A stretch of DNA of 64,000 bases, from NCBI GenBank assembly GCA_037074615.1, contig CM073527.1, positions 5,978,848 through 6,042,847 on the forward strand, in the 5' to 3' direction. The translations under genes were made by a program, and so were the position numbers. Shown here piece by piece: positions 55,986-64,000 of this stretch; the first letter of the stretch is position 1, and each line of letters opens with the position of its first letter. The notes under the pieces were generated by a model. That model made no database searches. It worked only from the letters and a program-made list of their open reading frames with translations, and was not told the origin of the DNA. The stretch is from Leucaena leucocephala (taxonomy: Eukaryota > Streptophyta > Magnoliopsida > Fabales > Fabaceae).

Positions 55986-56600
55986 TATGAAATAATTATG
56001 GCATAAACCAATATGCACATGAATGTATGAGAGGCTAAACAGATGGTTTATGTTTGCTGGAACAATTATTGAGAATTAAAGAAAAGAAACTGAAATGGTA
56101 AAAACGTAGGTCATGAAGCAGTTTTTTGTGGCTTCAGTTTGACCTAACAAATGAAGGAATTAATTTATGAAATTTTATGAGCATGTAGTACACATCCAGA
56201 TCCTTAAATTAATAGGTAATAGCTTCATTTGGATGTGTATATCAAGAGAAATGAATTTTGAAATTTAAGAGATAGAATATAGAATTTCCAGAATTTGCCA
56301 TATGAATAGTAACAATTAACGATTTAATTGTATTGATTGACAAAGTAAATATCCATATTTATTTTTTTTCCTTAAAGATATATGAAAGATATTCAAGTAG
56401 AAATTTGGAACACCTCCATATGATATTTTTAGAATTAGTTATGAATTTTCAAAGTTGGACTGTCAATCTGGAAATTACCAAATAAACAATACCCAAAAGT
56501 CAAATTTAAAAAATTTAATTTTTGGACTAAAGTGATGCTTATGCTCATTAAATGCACTTCCAAATACGTATTCTGAGAGGTTAAAAGTATGATGTTTCAT
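55986..56600 (+). mobile_element. Partial LTR-like repeat unit U3
   Basis: From about 56150 it repeats the first 400 bp of U2: ATGAAATTTTATGAGCATGTAG, CTTCATTTGGA, ATGAATAGTAACAATT, TTGTATTGATTGACAAAGTA, AGAATTAGTTATGAATTTTC and a CAATCTGGAA block. It gives way to a basic reading frame near 56600. Confidence 0.6.
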
Positions 56601-56648
56601 CATTCTTCGCTTTTTTGCCACCTCTCTCATTTCCATTCTCTAAACAAA

Positions 56649-57180
56649 ATGGCGAGAACAAAGGTTCCTGAAAGTAGTCCAAATGATGGAAAAGGCAAGA
56701 AAAAAGCTTCTTCATCGAAGCCCAAGCATTAGCCAAATGTAAGGAAAGGTAAAAGCCCACCTAAGGAGCAAGCCTCACCATAACATATAGCATAGAGTAA
56801 CAAGACGCCAAGCCGAGTTAGGCAAAGTTCTCGACAAGCATCCAAGAGGAAAAGGGATTTGCTTTCTACGGTGTCTAAAGAATCCAATAATACTTACTTT
56901 GATGATAACCTCAATTGGATTGTACAGACTACAATCAACATTACCCCATCTCAACCCTATGTTACTACTATTTCATCTATCCAAAGAATCAAACAAACAG
57001 CAAGGAAAGGAAGAGATGACTCTTCCTAAGATACCTCGGATTCTCCATCTCTGTTGGGAGACTCCAGTCTCTACTTCAATTCAATTACCTCTTGGCCAAG
57101 AACACTAATGGCCTATCCCTACAAGTCAATTATCTTCTCTGCAAGGAGTTAAAAAGATTTGAATTTATTTGATGGTCCAT
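56649..57180 (+). pseudogene. Broken basic reading frame starting MARTK
   Basis: ATG at 56649 begins MARTKVPESSPNDGKGKKKA, a Lys/Ser-rich start seen in several plant transposon-linked proteins. Stops follow after about 28 codons (56730 region) and again; later in-frame pieces read SRVRQSSRQASKRKRDLLS and ESNNTYFDDNLNWIVQ. A leader-like CCACCTCTCTCATTTCCATTC precedes it. No transposase or retroviral domain is visible. It may be the internal gene of the long LTR-like element or an unrelated fragment. Confidence 0.4.
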
Positions 57181-57226
57181 GGAATTTTTAGTTTCAAAAG
57201 TACATAGTTAAAACAAACCGTCAAAC

Positions 57227-57400
57227 AACCTTTACTGGAAAAAAGGCCCTTAACAGTGGTTAAAAGTAACCTTTCACTGCAGTTTTATGATCAGTGTAAA
57301 TTCTACCACCGTTGTAAGTCTATATTGCAACGAAAATCGTCATAAAAGGTTACACCTTTAACGGTGGTTTTAGGCAAAAATTGCCGTTAAAATGTTGCTT
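57227..57400. repeat. Subterminal repeats of CACTA element 2
   Basis: Motifs around TAACNGTGGTTNTA and complement (ACCACCGTTGTAAG), at least five within 170 bp. They differ from the TTCTAGTGGTT repeats of CACTA element 1, so these are different families. Confidence 0.65.
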
Positions 57401-57724
57401 TTATTTTTTTTCTTTTTAATCTTTCTTTGGTATTTCTCAATTTAATTACCGTGGAAAGCTACATATTTTTTTTGTTAATTTTTCATTTAATACCATCATG
57501 CATTTAGCATAATCAAGAAATACCAATTTTAGGCAGCAAAGTATGAAGGTAGCGATGTGAAAATCCAAATTAAATGGTAATAAAATAATCCAAATTGGTA
57601 ATCTTGCAATAATCCAAATAGGTTTTCGTACATCATATATACAAGAAGGAAATTGTTGAATGATCAATACTAAACAAGTTAAAAAGCTATTGACTATATA
57701 TGTACCAAAAATTTTCACAAGTAC
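57401..57724 (-). other. 3' non-coding part of CACTA element 2
   Basis: AT-rich sequence between subterminal repeats and peptidase remnant; the minus frame 57446-57718 is hydrophobic with no motif. Confidence 0.4.
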
Positions 57725-58271
57725 TTCATCTTCAAGGTATGTTCAGAAGTATTGTTCTTGCCAAATTATCCCTCACTAAGTCAATTAGGTCATCTTCATA
57801 GCTCATGTTGTTATCGAATAAATACAAGTTATAAGTAATAGGTATGTATTAAAGATTTGAATAAATTGAAGAATCATGTAAGTTCTCCGTGAGCCTATCT
57901 CAATGATCTCGTGAATGTAGCGGATCACATAGTATCTGCATTCAACACCACTAGGTTGATGACAGTACTAACAAAATGGAAAAATATAGAGCATATTAAG
58001 GACTAACTTTATACCTAACAAATTTATAAAAAGTGAAACTTAATTAGTTGAAAACAACTTACTGTAGGAAAAATCCATGTAGGATTAATACTATGTGAAT
58101 GGGCTCTGAAAAGATTGACACCTTGCACAACTCTATCACCAATTGGAAAAAAAGATATCATATAACTTGCTAAATTCCATGCTTAATAAATCTATAAATA
58201 AAAACTCACATGTTGACAATGGATACAATGTCAAGATATGGCTTTGCAAACATTGAATCGAACCAGTACTC
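57725..58271 (-). pseudogene. Ulp1-like (C48) cysteine peptidase of a CACTA element, C-terminal exons
   Basis: On the minus strand, exon-like pieces read: DNVEYWFDSMFAKPYLDIVS (crossing the LTR insertion point, to about 58205), VNLFRAHSHSINPTWIFP (about 58075-58130), YCHQPSGVECRYYVIRYIHE (about 57900-57985) and SYEDDLIDLVRDNLARTILL (about 57730-57810). The third contains the Ulp1 Gln and catalytic Cys in Q-x-x-x-x-x-C; the next residue is Arg where most have Gly. AG and GT dinucleotides fit introns between pieces. Ulp1-like genes occur in several plant CACTA families and are presumed SUMO-protease-like. The upstream part continues at 60352-61130. Confidence 0.7.
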
Positions 58272-59244
58272 TGTTGGAAATCGTGCCCTAGGGGCCAATC
58301 ATTGTCTTATGAACATTATTGATTTATGAATTTATTAATTGAGTTATCATATTATTTGCATGTTTACTATGATGACCATCCTTGGATAATTCATGATATT
58401 ATCCTAAATGTCCCTGGTCGATCATCTATGTGGGAGCACAGATGAAATAAGACTAGTATGACTTTAAAGATGTATAGAGATATAAATCAAAGTCATAAGC
58501 ACATGTAAGAGTACAGGGTGTTGGACCGACCCGCTATGAGAGAACTGCATGGGTAACGTCATAAGCTTCTCTCATATACAAACCATGTCAATATGCCCTT
58601 TGACCTGAGATCATCATGGATTCCTACATGACAAAACGCTCAGCTTTGACCTGGTCAAAAGTCACTTTTGACCGAGTGATCATAAAGACTATGTTCGGGC
58701 TTAGTGGTTTTTCATGCGGAGGAATGTGAATGGTCAAGATGGAATTTGTCCCTCACATTCGTGGAGAGATATTACTGGGCCCCTCGATGAGTGAGTCTGA
58801 GAAATGTATGGCCATACTGTAATGGAAAGGTAGTTCCATTTCTATAGTCAGACTACTCAGGGATCGAGAAAGTAACGGTCAGGAATAGGAGGATGACATT
58901 ATCCATGCCTCATCCATGACCAAAATATCGCGTGACAGAAGGGACATGATATGGTTGTATAAAAGGTTACATCGTTTATCGATCCTCATATGATTTGGGT
59001 AGTTGTTATGTCTTGCTAGAGACCGATTGCGACTTGTGGGCTAGTATAGCAAATGGCCCACTGCCAACTTCATATGGGCCTACAGGGTCGCACACAAAAT
59101 AGCCCAACACGAGCTATGATGTCCAGATTCATTGAATCTAAGACATGTCCAGATTCAATGAATGATCCAAGTGAGTGTATATATATTTATTTATATTTAT
59201 ATTTGTATATATATAAATTCGTATATATATATATTAAATATATA

Positions 59245-59605
59245 TGAGATATATGAGATTTAATTTATAAGGATAAATTAAATCTCTATCACGTTTGAAT
59301 TCGAAATTCAAATTGATAGGATATCTCATATAAGAGATATTTATAAGATTTAATTTATAAGGATAAATTAAATCTCTATCACGTTTGAATTCGAAATTCA
59401 AATTGATAGGATATCTCATATAAGAGATATTTATAAGATTTAATTTATAAGGATAAATTAAATCCCTATCACGTTTGAATTCAAAATTCAAATTGATAGG
59501 ATATCTCATATAAGAGATATTTATAAGATTTAATTTATAAGGATAAATTAAATCCCTATCACGTTTGAATTTGAAATTCAAATTGATAGGATATCTCAAA
59601 TTTGT
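59245..59605. repeat. 90-bp tandem repeat inside the LTR, about four units
   Basis: Each unit contains three short inverted repeats: TTTAATTTATAAGGATAAATTAAA-type (two halves), GAATTCGAAATTC and GATATCTCATATAAGAGATATT-type. The unit length of 90 is a multiple of three, so the minus strand is open over 129 codons (INISYMRYPINLNF repeated). Confidence 0.92.
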
Positions 59606-60014
59606 TTTATGAGAATAAATCAAATATAGTTCAGTCTCATCTTTATTTAAAGTTAAATAAATAGGTAATTAAATCTGTGGGACAGATTTAATATTATTTA
59701 TTTAATTAGTTTCTTATAAAATTATACAATATATGATATTGTATTATTTTCGGAATTAATATAAGATTAACTCCTAAAAAATCCTTTTCGGTTAGGGAAA
59801 ACGCAGAGCATCCTATATATCTAATATTAGGAGCTACGTTTTGGTATAGACACACACATAGAACACAGAAAGGCCGAAGGGGACTCTGCAAAAAGTTTGC
59901 AGATAAGAAACTGCCGAAATAGAGACGGAGAGGACGAACTCTTGAGAAAGCCCTGGAGGGACAAGAGACGCTAGCACGTCGTTCGTGGTTGAAAAGCTGT
60001 TTGTGTGGATACCA

Positions 60015-60248
60015 GTAGAGGAAGCTGACCTGAGTCGTCGACTTCTTGTGATCAGAAAGGGAGCACGAGCTGCAGAGAGAAGCTGTGAACGTCGTGATCG
60101 AAAGCTGTGGAAGTCGCTGAGATACACTGAGGTAGAGGAAGCTGACCTGAGTCGTCGACTTCTTGTGATCAGAAAGGGAGCACGAGCCGCAGAGAGAAGC
60201 TGTGAACGTCGTGACCGAAAGCTATGGAAGTCGCTGAGACACACTGAG
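60015..60248 (+). repeat. 117-bp tandem duplication inside the LTR
   Basis: GTAGAGGAAGCTGACCTGAG begins at 60015 and again at 60132; both units continue to GTCGCTGAGA.ACACTGAGG with few differences. Other LTRs of the family in the window have one unit. Confidence 0.92.
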
Positions 60249-60351
60249 GGTAATGCTTCTTCCCACTTGACTTAAACACATACGGTAGATCCTGGCAAGG
60301 AATGAAAAATTTTTAAGATAATTTCCGCTGCGTGTCTTTCAATTCCTTACA

Positions 60352-61130
60352 TACTCCACATTGTCTTGATGGGAAATGGCAAGCAGAGTATAATGTATAC
60401 TACAAAATATGAACAACGTTATATATAATTTTATTATAATATGTATATGTGTGTATCAAGTATAAGAGTATACTTACCCTTTAATATAAGATGCAAAATG
60501 TATCCTCCTCTTGATTCGTGTCATGACATGGAGCATGTACATTATCCTCGAGCTCCTATTGGTGCCTATCTCTTGGACCTTTTATGGACACATAAGTCAT
60601 ATATGTGTCATTTTGCTTCGTCCAACATTTGCGATAGAAATAGTTATTGTTCAAAAGAGAAATGAGTTAGTGTGTGAATGATAAAATATAAAGTATTAAA
60701 ATAAATTTGTAAGTTACAATATGACTAATTGGATGACAGCTGAATCGAACATATGGAAATTTAGGAATTTCACTATCTCATTCCTATCCAAGGTGAATTT
60801 ATAAGGCTCATTTATACTCAAAATCCCTGATAGAATTGTGAAACTAATGCTTCCTCTATAAAATATGCCAAAGTATGAAGACTTGCCATATTCTCATATC
60901 TCGATGTTATGTTCTGATGAAGAGGTTGGAGCTTATCTATTTTTGCCCACTTTAGCTTTGGCTTTTGTGGCACCTTCTTCAGTTCTAGCTCTTTCAATGT
61001 TTGCTTCTTTGGAACCTTCTTTGGCACTGGCTCCAGTGTGACCCTTTCCTCAGTTGATCAGATATTTTGGCCAATTAATAAACTGTCATGGAGTGTAAAA
61101 ACTCATTCTCACATGTTGTAGGGACCAAAG
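60352..61130 (-). pseudogene. Upstream part of the CACTA element 2 protein, broken
   Basis: Continues the peptidase gene beyond the solo LTR: the reading AISHQDNVEYWFDS spans the insertion site once the LTR and one TSD are disregarded. Farther upstream a 69-codon frame (60818-61027) reads MPKKVPKKQTLKELELKK and SRYENMASLHTLAYFIEEA, basic at first; it fits a linker before the peptidase but is not diagnostic. Region 60440-60810 has short pieces with stops. Confidence 0.5.
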
Positions 61131-62502
61131 GCATCTGGAACCACTTATAAGATCATTGAAGTAAGATAACATAATCTAGAATTTTTGCTCTCACAGGTTA
61201 GTGTTCATTTGGTAAATTCTAGACATGAGATCAAACTTCAAAAAATCATAATTAATTACAAAAAAATCCAGTTGAAGTGGTTCAAGTTACACCAAGCTAA
61301 CTCTTGCCTCTATAAGGAAAAATATAAGTATGACCAAATTCTTAACCATTTAATACAGTTTGGACTTTGAAAATCACTTTTCATTTGATGAGTTTCCCTT
61401 AATTCCAGATTTGGTCCACTGACTTAAAAAAATTATTTCTTTGCAGACAGACATCCAAATAAGGCATACTTATGTCTACTACTAATATGCCAAATATCAT
61501 ACATTTATTTTAGTGTTAACTATTTTTCTAGGCAGCTAAAATATTGCTGCCATAAACTGAACATAGTGCATCTTTACATATTACAAGTTTCAATAAAAGT
61601 CACATAAACAACAAGCCATCCAAACACCAAATCATGTTCAATTGACTTCATCTCCTCTATGGGAAGGGTCTGCTGTGATGGATGTGACATGGGAAAAGGG
61701 GTGAGATTTTGGTAAACAATACCATACAATGTACACAAAATAATGCTTGATGCTAATTTGTATGCTTACAGTGATAATACTAGCATAATGATATATTTGT
61801 ATGCTTCAATGTCTCATACTTACAACATATGGCTATAACATAAAAAGAAACAGAGATTCAATCAATCATACACGCTTCACATAATTAAGCCAAGCAAACA
61901 ACACATTGAACACTCAAACAATCAAGTATACAAGATAAGTAAGTTCACTACCTTTCCGGTAGCTTTTTCTTACACTTTTCCCTCTTGCCTTGTAGTCCTC
62001 TCTTCCAAAAATATCAAAGCCTAATCATAATATAATAATGCACACATCACAGTCCAATTCAGTCAAGTACCAAACTTAATTCCATTCTAAACCCGACAAG
62101 CCCTTAACTTACGTTGTTTTTAGTTAATTACCTTACCCTTTCAATTAATTTGTGCCTTAACTATTTCCCACACAATTTTTCTCAAGGAATCCAAATATGG
62201 AATCAGAAATAGGAAAATTCTAACTCCTCCCTTAAATCTGTACAGAAACCAAAATGCACAAGGGAGTTGTCCAAAAATTTCACTTTTAATTTTAATGCTT
62301 CTAACTCTTTGTTCCTTAGTCCAACCCTACACAATTTTGCCTTTTGGACTCAATGGAAAATTATCAAAACATATTCTCCTATCTAGTTCTAGCCTTGGCC
62401 AAATGTCCTCTCTTGTGTGGAAATCAAGGATTACACAATTAATTCAAGGTATAACCATCATTATAAGCTTGTTTCGATTTGAGTTGAATTTTGGTTCTCT
62501 CT
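61131..62502 (-). mobile_element. LTR-like repeat unit fragment, minus strand
   Basis: Complement matches the U1/U2 units: GGGGTGAGATTTTGGTAAACA (near 61698, the complement of the CTCACCCC block), TTCACTACCTTTCCGGTAGC (near 61947) and AATTTTTCTCAAGGAATCC (near 62173, as in copy A). It is cut on the right by the copia LTR at 62503. The phrase GGGACCAAAGGCATCTGGAACC at its left edge also occurs at 41570-41592 beside the other CACTA-nested fragment. Confidence 0.55.
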
Positions 62503-64000
62503 TGTTGGAAATCGTGCCCTAGGGGCCAATCATTGTCTTATGAACATTATTCATTTATAAATTTATTAATTGTGTTATCATATTATTTGCATGTTTATTG
62601 TGATGACCATCCTTGGATAATTCATGATCTTATCCTAAATATCCTTGGTCGGTCATCTCTGCGGGAGCACAGATGAAATAAGACCAGTATGACTTTGAAG
62701 GTGTATAGAGATATAAATCAGAGTTATAGGCACATGTAAGAGTATAAGGTGTTGGACCGACCCGCTATGAGAGAACTGCATGGGTAACGTCATAAGCTTC
62801 TCTCATATACAAACCATGTCAATATGCCCTTTTACCTGAGATCATCATGGATTTCTACATGACAAACGCTCAACTTTGACCTAGTCAAAAGTCACTTTTG
62901 ACCGAGTGATCATAAAGATTATATTCGGGCTTAGTGGTTTTTCATGCGGAGGAATGTGAATGGTCAAGATGGAATTTGTCTCTCACATTCGTAAAGAGAT
63001 ATTACTGGGCCCCTCGATAAGTGAGTCTGAGAAATGTACGGCCATACTGTAATGGAAAGGTAGTTCCATTTCTACAGTCAGACTACTCAGGGATCGAGAA
63101 AGTAACGGTCAAGAATAGGAGGATGACATTATCCATGCCTCATCCATGACCAAAACATCGCGTGACAGAAGGGACATGATATGGTTGTATAAAAGGTTAC
63201 ATCGTTTAACGATCCTCATATGATTTGGGTAGTCGTTATGTCTTGCTAGAGATCGCTTACGACTTGTGGGCTAGTATAATAAATGGCCCACTGCCAACTT
63301 CATATGGGCCTACAGGGTCGCACACAAAATAGCCCAACACGAGCTATGATGTCTAGATTCATTGAATTTAAGACATGTCCAGATTCAATGATTGATCCAG
63401 GATAGATGTATATATATTTATTTATATTTATATTCATATATATAAATTCATATATATACATTATATATATAAGAGATATATGAGATTTAATTTATAAGGA
63501 TAAATTAAATCTCTATCACATTTGAATTTGAAATTCAAATTGATAGGATATCTCATATAAGAATATTTATAAGATTTAATTTATAAGGATAAATTAAATC
63601 TCTATCACGATTGAATTTGAAATTCAAATTGATAGAATATCTCATATAAGAGATATTTATGAGATTTAATTTATAATATCACATTTGAATTTGAAATTCA
63701 AATTGATATGATATCTCAAATTTGATTTATGAGAATAAATCAAATACAGTTCAGTCTTAGCTTTATTTTAAGTTAAATAAATAGGTGAATTAAATCTGTG
63801 GGATGGATTTAATATTATTTATTTAATTAGTTTTTTATAAAATTATACAATATATGATATTGTATTAATTTCAGAATTAATATAAGATTAACTCCAAAAT
63901 CCAATTTGGTAGAGAGAAAAAAATGCAGAGCATCCTATATATCAGATATTAGGAGCTACATTTTGGATAGACATACACATAGAACACAGAAAGGCTGAAG
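62503..64000 (+). repeat. Large-LTR copia LTR, continues past the window end
   Basis: Starts TGTTGGAAATCGTGCCC and follows 58272-60351 closely, including three to four diverged 90-bp units (63480-63720; one shortened). The candidate target sequence before it is TCTCT (62498-62502). Whether it is a solo LTR or the 5' LTR of an element cannot be seen. Confidence 0.92.

Larger units (their letters stand above)
58272..60351 (+). mobile_element. Solo LTR of the large-LTR copia family, TSD TACTC
   Basis: 2,080 bp, TGTTGGAAATCG...TTCCTTACA, flanked by TACTC at 58267-58271 and 60352-60356. Same family as 35901-37649 and 44733-46484 but about 330 bp longer because of extra 90-bp units (59240-59600) and a 117-bp tandem duplication (60015-60248). 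It interrupts a Ulp1-like exon. Frames at 59053-59247, 59234-59623, 59834-60244 and 59985-60275 are LTR sequence. Confidence 0.95.
57227..61130 (-). mobile_element. CACTA element 2 (decayed), split by a solo LTR
   Basis: The left end reads CTTTACTGGAAAAAAGGCCC, close to the CACTACTGGAAAAA terminus of many CACTA elements, and is followed by repeated TAACGGTGG, CAGTGGTTAAAAG and CCACCGTTG motifs to about 57400. Minus-strand remnants of a Ulp1-like cysteine peptidase occupy 57725-58271 and continue at 60352, beyond the LTR at 58272-60351. Right terminus not found. Confidence 0.68.

Noticed and set aside
59245..59605. CRISPR-like array
   Set aside because: Repeats are adjacent without unique spacers, lie inside a plant LTR and vary between LTR copies.
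59234..59623. 129-codon repeat protein on the minus strand
   Set aside because: It is the 90-bp minisatellite of a copia LTR; the repeat length being a multiple of three keeps it open.
59834..60275. 136-codon minus and 96-codon plus frames
   Set aside because: Both are artefacts of the 117-bp tandem duplication within the LTR.

Overview
The window is nuclear DNA of a flowering plant, most likely a dicot. It is strongly AT-rich, has no bacterial-style gene packing, and is filled with plant transposable elements: Ty1/copia retrotransposons primed by initiator-Met tRNA, CACTA (En/Spm) elements with DUF4216 and Ulp1-type peptidase remnants, a tRNA-derived SINE, a PIF/Harbinger-type MITE and long LTR-like repeats. 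I found no intact conserved host gene. The only gene-like unit not explained by transposons is a candidate small secreted-peptide gene near 35.4-35.7 kb, and it carries an in-frame stop. Every assignment was read by eye from the sequence; family names rest on motifs and end structures, not on database searches.

Layout. 1-0.57 kb: one end (PBS and LTR) of a minus-strand copia element. 0.91-1.18 kb: SINE with 16-bp target duplication. 3.20-3.95 kb: MITE with TAA duplication. 3.98-11.15 kb: a structurally complete but coding-dead copia element on the minus strand (403-bp LTR family, TSD CTTCT). 12.66-19.58 kb: a second copia family (340-bp LTR), very decayed, with an extra inverted LTR fragment at its left end; the whole composite is flanked by TATAT. 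19.6-23.4 kb: AT-rich DNA with microsatellites. 23.4-26.06 kb: a minus-strand copy of a long LTR-like repeat. 26.17-32.78 kb: a second copy of the 403-bp-LTR copia family, plus strand, lacking its 5' LTR. 32.8-35.9 kb: mostly unclassified DNA and the small-peptide candidate. 35.90-37.65 kb: solo copia LTR (TSD TTTAG). 38.38-42.84 kb: CACTA element 1 interrupted by an LTR-like fragment. 43.0-44.73 kb: AATCGATT-palindrome cluster and an LTR-like unit, cut by a large-LTR copia element (44.73-49.15 kb). 49.15-56.6 kb: LTR-like units, one inverted and then two and a half in direct tandem. 56.65-57.2 kb: broken basic ORF. 57.2-61.13 kb: CACTA element 2 with a Ulp1-like peptidase remnant, split by a 2,080-bp solo LTR (TSD TACTC). 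61.1-62.5 kb: another LTR-like fragment. 62.50 kb to the end: a further large copia LTR running off the window.

The genes do not form a cellular pathway; they are retrotransposon gag/pol and DNA-transposon genes, all with internal stops, frameshifts or lost catalytic residues. The most informative points are: two reading frames shared by both copies of the 403-bp-LTR copia family outside gag-pol (one before gag, one after pol); the palindromic LTR head at 12.66-13.24 kb; length variation of a 90-bp repeat inside the large copia LTR; the duplicated AATCGATT clusters; and the small secreted-peptide candidate with its own TATA box.
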